This document shows, in pieces, positions 1 to 6,647 of a stretch of DNA of 10,919 nt; the stretch's first letter is position 1; each line of letters starts with the position of its first letter. The DNA lies in the NCBI GenBank assembly GCA_946623485.1, contig CAMORF010000036.1:1-10919 (forward strand), read 5' to 3'. The notes under the pieces are model-generated. The model ran no database searches. It had not been told where the DNA came from and worked only from the letters and a program-made list of their open reading frames with translations. Source of the stretch: an uncultured Clostridia bacterium. GTDB lineage: Bacteria > Bacillota > Clostridia > Lachnospirales > Lachnospiraceae. A program made the position numbers and the translations under genes.

Positions 1-430
1 CATCGGAGAACATCTGAATGAATCTGCGATAGCAGTCCCAGGCCCAGCGGGGATTCCCGCTCTTCTCAGACAGGACATTCACAACATCCTCGTTCAGTCC
101 CAGGTTCAGGATCGTATCCATCATTCCAGGCATGGAAGCGCGCGCACCGGAACGCACGGAAACGAGCAGCGGATTCTCGCGGTCACCGAACTTCTTCCCG
201 GTGATCTGCTCCATCTTGTCGATGCCTTCATAGATCTGAGCCATGATCTCATCATTGATCTGGCGTCCATCCTCATAATACTTTGTGCAGGCCTCCGTCG
301 TGATCGTAAAGCCCTGCGGAACCGGCAGACCGAGACCTGTCATCTCAGCAAGGCCGGCACCCTTGCCACCCAGCAGATTCCTCATGCTGGCGTTTCCTTC
401 CGTGAACATGTACACGTACTTTGTTGCCAT
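1..430 (-). CDS. ppdK: Pyruvate phosphate dikinase, N-terminal part (cut by window edge)
   Basis: Pyruvate, phosphate dikinase is a cytosolic enzyme that interconverts PEP + AMP + PPi with pyruvate + ATP + Pi. In anaerobes that use PPi-linked glycolysis it usually works towards pyruvate. The visible 143 codons begin [12 protein letters not shown] and contain [10 protein letters not shown] (about residues 22-31) and [19 protein letters not shown] (about 92-110), both typical of the N-terminal nucleotide-binding domain. The family is usually near 875 residues, so the swivelling phospho-histidine domain and the PEP/pyruvate domain lie beyond the left edge. The start is set by AGGAGG at 438-443, seven bases before the ATG. 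The gene follows pfp on the same strand after a terminator and has its own promoter, so it is probably transcribed separately. Identification is very secure from the sequence motifs. Confidence 0.97.
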   Translation of the reverse strand, partial: MATKYVYMFTEGNASMRNLLGGKGAGLAEMTGLGLPVPQGFTITTEACTKYYEDGRQINDEIMAQIYEGIDKMEQITGKKFGDRENPLLVSVRSGARASMPGMMDTILNLGLNEDVVNVLSEKSGNPRWAWDCYRRFIQMFSD

Positions 431-496
431 CTTCAATCCTCCTGTATCGATTAGCGCATTGAAATGAACACAATGTTTCCTTGTTTCAACTAATTC

Positions 497-525
497 ATTA
501 TAACGGTCTGACAAAAGTTTGTCCA
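497..525 (-). promoter_or_regulatory. Sigma-A type promoter for ppdK
   Basis: On the minus strand a -35 box TGGACA (520-525) is followed after 17 bases by a perfect -10 box TATAAT (497-502). Transcription would start near 489, leaving an untranslated leader of about 60 bases with the AGGAGG site. It lies downstream of the pfp terminator, which fits independent expression of ppdK. Confidence 0.75.
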
Positions 526-564
526 CAATCCCCGGAATGGATTCTGAAAAAAGGCTGTGAATCT

Positions 565-593
565 AAAAACAGGGCATGCTTACACATGCCCTG
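565..593 (-). terminator. Rho-independent terminator of pfp
   Basis: The minus strand carries CAGGGCATG, a six-base loop, then CATGCCCTG (arms 585-593 and 570-578), a perfect 9-bp stem. Five T residues (565-569) follow directly. It begins 11 bases after the pfp stop codon and separates pfp from the ppdK promoter. Confidence 0.85.
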
Positions 594-604
594 CACATTC
601 TGAA

Positions 605-2269
605 TCAGCACATTCCCTTTTCAAGAGCCAGTGTCCTGGTTGTGAGGTCGCATACGGAGGACGGTCCGAAATACTGGATCGCGCCTGGGAAGGTATAGCA
701 GGTTTCTTCCGCCCACTGGTCCCTGTGCGCTTCAAAGTACTTGAACGGTGCGCCGTCCAGCTCCACCAGTGCCTTGCGGATGACCGGCTTGTCTTCTCCA
801 TGCCTTCTTTCCATGTTCATCATCTTGGTGATGGGCATGCCGCCGGCCACCCATTCCTCTGCCGGCCGGGACAGGTTGGAGACCTTGGACAGATATCCAG
901 TGTATCCATACTGGATCAGCATAAATGCGTTATATCCCAGGGAGTAGCAGTAATCTGCGTCAAAGTTGGACGGGAAAGCGCACCTTCCTTCATATCCGAA
1001 GAAATGATGGAGCGCGGAATACTTTCCGCTGTAGGTTCCGGCCGCCTTCCTTGCGGCAAGCTTGTCTCCGACCAGCGCGGAGAACAGCTTCTCAGACTCG
1101 ATCAGGGAAACCTGCACATTGCCATGGGGATCCCTGTCCAGGAACAGCTGCTGCTGGATCGACTGCGGAAGGATCGCGAAGACCTTCATGGATTCTTCAC
1201 TCAGCCTCTTGCTGATGAACGCGTATTTCGCATCCCAGTCCGGAAGCGCATTGAATTCCTCCGCCTTGCTCCCTGCCAGCATCTCATTGATCTCAGCGAT
1301 CAGGGCTGAGAACTCAGGCACAAACTCGACAACGCCTTCCGGGATGATGACTACGCCAAAATTCATGCCCTTGGCGGCTCTCTTCTCAACAGAATCCGCG
1401 ATCTGATCCGCGATCTGGGACAGGGACATCTTCTTCTCTGCCACCTCTTCGGAGATAAGGCAGATGTTCGGCTGGGTCTCCAGTGCGCACTCCAGCGCGA
1501 CATGGGACGCGGAGCGACCCATGACCTTGATGAAATGCCAGTACTTCTTCGCGGAGTTGCAGTCTCTTTCGATGTTTCCGATCAGCTCGCTGTAGGTCTT
1601 TGTCGCAGTGTCAAAGCCAAAGGACGCCTCGATGTCATCATTCTTCAGATCGCCGTCAATGGTCTTCGGGCAGCCGATGACCTGGACGCCGGTCTTGTGC
1701 GCGGCCATGTATTCCGCCAGAACCGCAGCATTGGTATTGGAATCATCTCCGCCGATGATGACGATCGCAGTGATCCCATGCTTTGCGCACACCTTCGCAG
1801 CGATCTCGAACTGCTCCTCCGTCTCCAGCTTGGTTCTTCCGGAGCCGATGATATCGAATCCGCCCGTGTTGCGGAACTGGTCGATATACGCATCGTCAAA
1901 GACAAGATAATCATCCTCGATCAGGCCGCTGGGGCCGCCCTTGAATCCGTAAAGAACATTTTCCGGATTCGTTGCCTTCAGGGCATCATACAGGCCGCAG
2001 ACAACATTGTGGCCGCCGGGAGCCTGGCCGCCGGAGAGGATCACGCCGACAACCTGCTTCTTCGCAGGAGAGGTGTTCTGTCCCTTCTGGAAAGTGATCT
2101 CCTTCTTCCCATAAGTATTCGGGAACAGAGCCTTGATCTGCTCCTGATCCGCTACGCTCTGGGTCGCCTCGCCCTCACTGACACAGATATCTGAGATCCC
2201 GTGCCTGAGCATCCCCGGAAGCTTCGGGGTGTATTCATACCTGGCCTGCTGAAGAGGTGATACATTCAT
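605..2269 (-). CDS. pfp: Diphosphate-fructose-6-phosphate 1-phosphotransferase (long-form PPi-PFK)
   Basis: This cytosolic enzyme phosphorylates fructose 6-phosphate to fructose 1,6-bisphosphate reversibly, using pyrophosphate. In the 554-residue protein, GGQAPGGHN (80-88) is the phosphate-binding loop. GGDDS (173-177) has the second Asp that marks PPi-dependent enzymes; ATP-dependent ones have [15 protein letters not shown] (201-210) carries the catalytic TIDGD, MGRSASH (250-256) and FGYEGR (424-429) are sugar-phosphate binding motifs. The length, well above the 320 or so of ATP-PFK, fits the long clade shared with plants and spirochaetes. AAGGAG at 2278-2283, eight bases before the ATG, supports the start. 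A promoter lies upstream and a strong terminator follows. The neighbour ppdK is the second PPi-linked step of the same pathway. PPi dependence is inferred from the GGDDS motif, which is a reliable marker. Confidence 0.95.
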   Translation of the reverse strand: MNVSPLQQARYEYTPKLPGMLRHGISDICVSEGEATQSVADQEQIKALFPNTYGKKEITFQKGQNTSPAKKQVVGVILSGGQAPGGHNVVCGLYDALKATNPENVLYGFKGGPSGLIEDDYLVFDDAYIDQFRNTGGFDIIGSGRTKLETEEQFEIAAKVCAKHGITAIVIIGGDDSNTNAAVLAEYMAAHKTGVQVIGCPKTIDGDLKNDDIEASFGFDTATKTYSELIGNIERDCNSAKKYWHFIKVMGRSASHVALECALETQPNICLISEEVAEKKMSLSQIADQIADSVEKRAAKGMNFGVVIIPEGVVEFVPEFSALIAEINEMLAGSKAEEFNALPDWDAKYAFISKRLSEESMKVFAILPQSIQQQLFLDRDPHGNVQVSLIESEKLFSALVGDKLAARKAAGTYSGKYSALHHFFGYEGRCAFPSNFDADYCYSLGYNAFMLIQYGYTGYLSKVSNLSRPAEEWVAGGMPITKMMNMERRHGEDKPVIRKALVELDGAPFKYFEAHRDQWAEETCYTFPGAIQYFGPSSVCDLTTRTLALEKGMC

Positions 2270-2299
2270 GACTGTTACTCCTTTCTGGGTTCTGTAAAC

Positions 2300-2326
2300 A
2301 TCATAGATCTATGAAATATATGTCAA
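2300..2326 (-). promoter_or_regulatory. Probable promoter of pfp
   Basis: A perfect TTGACA (2321-2326) is followed by TATGAT (2300-2305) with a 15-base spacer, which is short. The position, in the gap between glyS and pfp and about 20 bases upstream of the AAGGAG site, is right for pfp. The -35 box matches fully, but the spacing lowers confidence. Confidence 0.5.
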
Positions 2327-2349
2327 CCGGTTTATTGGAAATGAACCGG
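2327..2349. repeat. Small inverted repeat abutting the pfp -35 box
   Basis: CCGGTT (2327-2332) and AACCGG (2344-2349) are perfect complements around an 11-base loop, directly next to the TTGACA box. The left arm is part of an 8-base palindrome AACCGGTT (2325-2332) that overlaps that box. No T-run follows on the minus strand, so a glyS terminator is unlikely; an operator or chance are the alternatives. Confidence 0.3.
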
Positions 2350-2369
2350 CGATTCTGTTTAAAAAGTTA

Positions 2370-3764
2370 CTAAAAAGAAAACTTCCCGTCAAACCACCGG
2401 TCAAGCTCTTCAATCTTTACGCGGACCTGCTCCATGGAATCGCGTTCGCGGATCGTGACGCACCCGTCGGTTTCCGAATCAAAATCATAAGTGATGCAAT
2501 ACGGGGTTCCGATCTCATCCGCCCTTCTGTAGCGTTTCCCAATCGCGCCCCTGTCATCAAATTCGCAATTATACTTCCTGGACATGGTTTCCCAGATCTT
2601 CTGTGCCGGGTCGGTCAGCTTCTTGCTCAGGGGCAGAACACTGATCTTGACCGGAGCCAGTGCCGGGTGGAAATGAAGCACCGTACGGACATCGTTCTTT
2701 GCCTCGTCCAGGACTTCTTCATCGTACGCCGCGCACAAAAATGCAAGTACTGCCCGGTCCGCGCCAAGCGATGGCTCGATCACGTACGGTACATACTTCT
2801 CATTCGTGGAATCGTCAAAGTAGCTAAGATCCTGTCCGGAGGTATTCTGGTGCTGTGTCAGGTCGTAGTCCGTCCTGTCTGCAATGCCCCACAGCTCTCC
2901 CCAGCCGAACGGGAACAGGAATTCAAAGTCTGTCGTCGCCTTGGAATAGAACGCAAGCTCCGCCGGATCATGGTCACGCAGCCTAAGTTCTTCTTCCTTG
3001 ATGCCAAGGCCAAGGAGCCAGTCCCTGCAGAAGCTCCGCCAGTAATCAAACCACTCCAGATCCGTTCCCGGCTTGCAGAAGAATTCCAGCTCCATCTGCT
3101 CGAACTCACGGGTGCGGAATGTGAAGTTTCCAGGCGTAATCTCATTCCGGAAGGACTTTCCGATCTGGCCGATCCCAAACGGAACCTTCTTCCTGGATGT
3201 CCTCTGTACATTCTTGAAGTTGACAAAGATGCCCTGGGCAGTTTCCGGGCGCAGATACACGGTATTCTTCGCATCCTCTGTCACGCCCTGGAAGGTCTTG
3301 AACATCAGGTTAAACTGGCGGATATCTGTGAAATTGTGCTTCCCGCAGGTCGGGCAGGGCACATTATTGTCATCGATGAAGCCCTTCATCTCGTCATGGC
3401 TCATCGCGTCAACGCTCTTGTCCAGGACAATCCCCTTTTCCTTGCAGTAATTCTCAATCAACTGATCCGCACGGAATCTCTCATGGCACTCCTTGCAGTC
3501 CATCAGCGGGTCAGAAAAGCCTCCGATATGGCCGGAAGCGACCCAGGTCTGGCTGTTCATCAGGATCGCGCAGTCAACGCCTACGTTGTACGGGCTCTCC
3601 TGCACAAATTTCTGCCACCAGGCCTTCTTGACATTGTTTTTCAGCTCCACGCCAAGATTGCCGTAATCCCAGGTGTTTGCAAGCCCGCCGTAGATCTCAC
3701 TGCCCGGGTATACAAACCCCCGGTTCTTGGCAAGCGCTACGATCTTCTCCATCGTTTTTTCCAT
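2370..3764 (-). CDS. glyQS: Glycine-tRNA ligase, single-chain dimeric type
   Basis: It charges tRNA-Gly with glycine in the cytosol, releasing AMP and PPi. This is the homodimeric class II enzyme (often also named glyS), not the alpha2-beta2 GlyQ/GlyS type. In 464 residues one sees the N-terminal signature [20 protein letters not shown] (16-35), two CxxC pairs at C90/C93 and C137/C140 that look like a zinc site, class II motif 2 around FRNEITP (205-211), motif 3 GADRAVLAF (334-342), and a C-terminal anticodon-binding domain from about 370. An upstream in-frame ATG at 3869 would add 35 residues unlike the family and encoded partly by a repeat. I chose the ATG at 3764 because AAGGAG (3775-3780) precedes it by ten bases. 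A second ATG four codons on is also possible. No T-box leader was found upstream; two competing hairpins are there instead. Confidence 0.96.
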   Translation of the reverse strand: MEKTMEKIVALAKNRGFVYPGSEIYGGLANTWDYGNLGVELKNNVKKAWWQKFVQESPYNVGVDCAILMNSQTWVASGHIGGFSDPLMDCKECHERFRADQLIENYCKEKGIVLDKSVDAMSHDEMKGFIDDNNVPCPTCGKHNFTDIRQFNLMFKTFQGVTEDAKNTVYLRPETAQGIFVNFKNVQRTSRKKVPFGIGQIGKSFRNEITPGNFTFRTREFEQMELEFFCKPGTDLEWFDYWRSFCRDWLLGLGIKEEELRLRDHDPAELAFYSKATTDFEFLFPFGWGELWGIADRTDYDLTQHQNTSGQDLSYFDDSTNEKYVPYVIEPSLGADRAVLAFLCAAYDEEVLDEAKNDVRTVLHFHPALAPVKISVLPLSKKLTDPAQKIWETMSRKYNCEFDDRGAIGKRYRRADEIGTPYCITYDFDSETDGCVTIRERDSMEQVRVKIEELDRWFDGKFSF

Positions 3765-3796
3765 GATGAATCTACTCCTTTTGTATTGATACCGTC

Positions 3797-3864
3797 GGAG
3801 CTGTTCAGAAATACTTCTGATCAGCTCCTTATTGTTCCTGCTGAGGATATGGAGACAAGGAGCT
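3797..3864 (-). promoter_or_regulatory. Structured leader of glyS with competing hairpins
   Basis: Bases 3797-3810 and 3815-3828 form a 14-bp stem with one mismatch (3804/3821) and a four-base loop, 17 bases upstream of the glyS ribosome binding site. The overlapping segment AAGGAGCT (on the minus strand, 3830 to 3823) is also fully complementary to AGCTCCTT (3864 to 3857) further 5'. The two pairings exclude each other. AGCTCCTT could also pair with the real AAGGAG at 3775-3780. A switch controlling translation is an inference; only the pairings are seen. Confidence 0.4.
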
Positions 3865-4016
3865 GTCAATCAATAACTTGTGCAGATTGCGTAGGATTTT
3901 CATTCGAGCGTGCAGTTCAAAAATCATGAGCATAGCGGACTATGTAAGTGATTTTTGAGCTGTGCGATCGGATGAAAAGACAAGCAAGATGTGCAAGTTA
4001 TTGATCGACAGGTCCT
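3858..4016. repeat. Long imperfect inverted repeat (MITE-like element)
   Basis: About 159 bases are nearly self-complementary end to end. The outer arms (3864-3884 and 3990-4010) match at 18 of 21 positions and extend a few bases further outward. Inner arms around 3900-3925 and 3949-3977 also pair with scattered mismatches. The core is TCAAAAATCA (3917-3926) with TGATTTTTGA (3949-3958), perfect over 10 bp, then a 4x4 internal loop, a 5-bp stem CATAG/CTATG and the four-base loop 3936-3939. It encodes no protein of note. It overlaps the last codons and stop of the lipoprotein gene, and its outer end carries a TTGACA-like box facing glyS. An arm is repeated near 9937-9970. No target duplication is evident. 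A non-autonomous mobile repeat or a conserved RNA hairpin family are the alternatives. Confidence 0.7.
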
Positions 4017-4732
4017 AACTCCTGGTCCTTCTCGTAAATGATATACAGCGCGGCGTCCTGCGCCTGCTGCGCGCCTTCCGCGCCCTGCGCACTGTCCTTG
4101 GCCTGTACATCCTCCGCGCTTTCGGAATCCGGCGCTTTCTGCGCGGTATGGCTGTTAATGATCTGCGTTCCGCCGCTCACATACCGGATCTCCCCCGGTA
4201 CCTGAACCACATGACTGCCATCCGAGATCACGACGCTGTATTCCTTATGGCTCAGAGGCTGTGAAGCTTCTATCCCGCCATCCTTCAGGGTGGCTCCCTC
4301 CACAGCATAAAACGGCCCGGAAAACAGGAATCCCTGCATCTGCGCGTCCAGCATCGAACCGCTGCAGAACACCGCATTGTTATATGCCGCGAAATCCTCC
4401 CCGGACCGATAGTTGATCACTACCTTCACGTTCCCGCCGTTGTCACTGTAAGCGGTGACATTGACCGCACCCTCCCCATGCTCCGCATTATACTCATTCA
4501 TGGAGCGCGCAATCATGTCCTGCAGCTCATTACCCGCGTACCAGCTCTGATCCAGTTGATCAAAGATGGTTTCCGTCAGGGAATCATCCTGGTGCACCTG
4601 AATGCTCGTGGAGGTTGGCGTCCAGTCTTTCCAATTGTCCGCGCCGATGATCCTGTCCAGGGTGCTGCATCCGGTCAGACAGCCGACGCAGGCAATGGAT
4701 CCCGCAAACGCGGCAAGTTTCGCCAATTTCAT
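3998..4732 (-). CDS. Putative secreted lipoprotein of unknown function
   Basis: The 244-residue product starts MKLAKLAAFAGSIACVGC and has a lipobox LTGC ending at Cys22, so it should be exported, lipidated and anchored to the outer face of the membrane. The mature part has the pattern ETIFDQLDQSWY, ELQDMI, EYN, VVINYRSGEDFAAYNN (about residues 54-120), which resembles conserved Lachnospiraceae lipoproteins without an assigned role. The region from about 195 to 228 is rich in Ala, Gln, Glu and Ser and is likely disordered. An SD-like GGGAGG lies 13 bases before the ATG, rather far, but no better start is in frame. A good promoter precedes it. The last five codons and the TAA lie inside the inverted repeat, so the natural C-terminus may have been replaced by insertion. 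Function cannot be assigned. Confidence 0.85.
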   Translation of the reverse strand: MKLAKLAAFAGSIACVGCLTGCSTLDRIIGADNWKDWTPTSTSIQVHQDDSLTETIFDQLDQSWYAGNELQDMIARSMNEYNAEHGEGAVNVTAYSDNGGNVKVVINYRSGEDFAAYNNAVFCSGSMLDAQMQGFLFSGPFYAVEGATLKDGGIEASQPLSHKEYSVVISDGSHVVQVPGEIRYVSGGTQIINSHTAQKAPDSESAEDVQAKDSAQGAEGAQQAQDAALYIIYEKDQELGPVDQ

Positions 4733-4776
4733 ATTGCCCGGCTGCCCTCCCTTCCTGAAATCTCACAAGCGGTTTG

Positions 4777-4805
4777 ATTATATCGTTTTTCAGGTGCATA
4801 TTCAA
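4777..4805 (-). promoter_or_regulatory. Sigma-A type promoter of the lipoprotein gene
   Basis: TTGAAT (4800-4805), a 17-base spacer and a perfect TATAAT (4777-4782) on the minus strand lie in the 113-base gap after recO. The predicted transcript would start near 4769, leaving a leader of about 37 bases. It may also drive glyS, since no convincing promoter was found closer to that gene. Confidence 0.75.
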
Positions 4806-4845
4806 GGAAAGTGTTGCCCTGATGCGGGCTGTGAATCGCAACTCC

Positions 4846-5520
4846 CTATTCAGCCCCCAATCCACGGATCATGCTGTCCAGCACGTCCAGGCTCCGGAAG
4901 GTTCTGTCCACCAGCCGCGTACGGATCCTGTCCTGCCTGGCCTGGATCTCCTGCATCACCGGCTTTGTGACCGCAAAGGAAAACAGCTTCCCGAGCGGCG
5001 CTGTGATCATATGATAGAACGCCTGCCTCGTGCTCAGCTGCAGCGTTTCATCCCCGGTAATGTCGGATGGGAATTCCCCGCCCTGCACCATCAGGCGGAC
5101 TTCATACGCATACCGGATTCTCTCATCCGGAATCACATCCTTTTCCAGTGCCAGGAGCGAGACATACAGAAGATTCAGCATGTCTCCTGCCTCCATGTTT
5201 TCCTGGGCGTAGTAATCCGCGAACTCCATGAAATAGGCGCCGTAACAGGCGCCGATATAATCGGCCTTCAGCTTTTCAAAATACTCCCGGATGTCCGCCG
5301 CGACGCAGGTATACGCAGACCGGCCTTCGTACAGCTGGAAGGTTCCCATGGCAAATGGAACCGTCGCGGCCGACAGCGTGCTTTGCATCCTGCGCGCCCC
5401 GCGGGCAAACGCAGTGATCTTCCCCCGTTCCTTTGTCAGCAGGGTAATCCTCCGGTCAAACTCCCCGGCAGGCGATGCCTTCATCACCATTCCCTGCAGT
5501 TCTACACCGCCTGTGCCCAA
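4846..5520 (-). CDS. recO: DNA repair protein RecO, TTG start
   Basis: RecO works with RecR and RecF to load RecA on single-stranded DNA coated by SSB during recombinational repair. The N-terminal OB-fold signature is clear: GMVMKASPAGEFDRR (10-24) followed by ERGKITAFARGARR (31-44). The frame is open upstream to a GTG at 5553, but the start is placed at the TTG at 5518-5520. AGGAGG (5528-5533) lies seven bases before it, and the resulting N-terminus fits the family. The protein is then 224 residues, somewhat short against about 250. Only two isolated cysteines (72 and 92) are present, so the CxxC zinc finger found in the C-terminal half of several RecO proteins is absent. It follows era after 146 bases in which I see no gene, and probably belongs to the same transcript. 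Confidence 0.93.
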   Translation of the reverse strand: MGTGGVELQGMVMKASPAGEFDRRITLLTKERGKITAFARGARRMQSTLSAATVPFAMGTFQLYEGRSAYTCVAADIREYFEKLKADYIGACYGAYFMEFADYYAQENMEAGDMLNLLYVSLLALEKDVIPDERIRYAYEVRLMVQGGEFPSDITGDETLQLSTRQAFYHMITAPLGKLFSFAVTKPVMQEIQARQDRIRTRLVDRTFRSLDVLDSMIRGLGAE

Positions 5521-5666
5521 AGAAATCCCTCCTGCCCATCTCGGATCGGCCACGCATGAACTGATCCATCTTCCCTGTCTCTTGACGTACTTTGGATCTG
5601 CCGCACATCCGAAAGCGCAACAAAGCCCCCGTCCAGCCTGCGCCAGCTTTTACGGCCTTCGCACCG

Positions 5667-6647
5667 TCATTTCCGTGACAGTTCCTTCGGGTCATACCCG
5701 AGGCTTCTCAGGATTCCTGCGTTGTCCCGCCAGTCCTTACGGACCTTCACGAACACCTTCAGGTTCACCTGTTCCCCCGCCATCTCCTCGATAGCGAGGC
5801 GTGCCTGGGTCGCGATCTTCTTCAGCATGCTCCCGCCCTTGCCGATGATGATGCCTTTGTGGGAGTCCTTTTCCGTAATGATCACTGCCTCGATATCCCA
5901 GATCATGCCAGCCGGATCGAGCGCGTCGGAGGACGGATCCCCCGGCTGATCCTCCGGCTTTCTGCCCGCCTTCCGCCTGCGCTCCTTCATGGTCTGGATC
6001 TCAACCGCGATCCCATGGGGAACCTCTTCCTTCAGGCAGCGGAGCGCTTTCTCCCGGATGATCTCGGACGCAATGGCCCGCATCGTCTGATCCGTCACGG
6101 TCTCCTCATCATAATACATCGGCCCTTCCGGCAGACGGGCAAAGATCGCATCCAGGACGCTGTCGGTGTTCACGCTCCGAAGCGCGCTCACCGGTATGAT
6201 CTCATCAAAAGGATAAAGCTTCCGGTACATGTCCATGTATCCGGGCACAAGCTTCTTCTCCACCGTATCAATCTTATTCATGACCAGAATGACCGGTTTT
6301 TTTGCCAGCTTCAGCTTTGAGGCAATCAGCCGCTCGCCTGCCCCGCTGAAGCTGGTGGGCTCCACGAGCCACAGGATAACATCAACCTGGGACAAAGTCT
6401 CAAAGGCCACGTCATCCATGTATTCCCCCAGCTTGTTTTCCGCCTTATGGATCCCCGGCGTATCCAGGAAAATAACCTGGCCCCTTTCACAGGTATACAC
6501 CGTCCGGATCTGGCTGCGGGTTGTCTGAGGCTTCGCGCTTGTAATTGCTATCTTCTGCCCGATCAGGTGATTCATCAGCGTGGACTTGCCCACATTCGGC
6601 CTGCCCACGATTCCGACAAAGCCGGAGCGAAAAATATCCTTCTTCAT
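5667..6647 (-). CDS. era: Ribosome-associated GTPase Era
   Basis: Era binds the 3' end of 16S rRNA and assists maturation of the small ribosomal subunit. All G motifs are visible in the 326-residue protein: GRPNVGKST (15-23), the switch region around TTRSQIRT (42-49), DTPG (62-65), NKID (124-127) and SAL (154-156). The C-terminal KH domain has GIIIGKGGSMLKKI (265-278). Most Era proteins have about 300 residues; the excess is mainly a hydrophilic stretch at about 224-247, rich in Arg, Lys, Asp and Pro, just before the WDIEA strand of the KH domain. The ATG overlaps the stop of the upstream peptidase gene as ATGA, so translation is probably coupled; no strong SD is seen. Its place before recO is a common order in Firmicutes. 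Confidence 0.97.
   Translation of the reverse strand: MKKDIFRSGFVGIVGRPNVGKSTLMNHLIGQKIAITSAKPQTTRSQIRTVYTCERGQVIFLDTPGIHKAENKLGEYMDDVAFETLSQVDVILWLVEPTSFSGAGERLIASKLKLAKKPVILVMNKIDTVEKKLVPGYMDMYRKLYPFDEIIPVSALRSVNTDSVLDAIFARLPEGPMYYDEETVTDQTMRAIASEIIREKALRCLKEEVPHGIAVEIQTMKERRRKAGRKPEDQPGDPSSDALDPAGMIWDIEAVIITEKDSHKGIIIGKGGSMLKKIATQARLAIEEMAGEQVNLKVFVKVRKDWRDNAGILRSLGYDPKELSRK

Noticed and set aside
557..1309. 250-codon plus-strand open frame
   Set aside because: It lies opposite pfp and crosses the pfp terminator; it is a shadow of the real gene.
3781..3869. Promoter for glyS from the TTGACA at the end of the inverted repeat (3864-3869)
   Set aside because: The nearest -10-like sequence, TATCCT, is only 14 bases away and matches poorly.
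3765..3869. Longer glyS product from the ATG at 3869
   Set aside because: The additional 35 residues are encoded by the leader hairpins and repeat end and lack an SD site, while the ATG at 3764 has AAGGAG.
2667..3929. 420-codon plus-strand open frame
   Set aside because: It is antisense to the clearly identified glycyl-tRNA synthetase gene and has no family motifs.
3765..3997. T-box riboswitch for glyS
   Set aside because: The conserved TGGNACCGCG antiterminator sequence and a T-rich terminator are absent from the leader on the minus strand.
4811..4845. Terminator after recO
   Set aside because: Only short GTTGC/GCAAC and GCCC/GGGC pairings are present that compete with each other, and no T-run follows.
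5456..5695. Minus-strand frame of 79 codons between era and recO
   Set aside because: It overlaps the start of recO and the end of era, its sequence is unlike the small YqzL protein sometimes found here, and the composition looks like a shifted frame.
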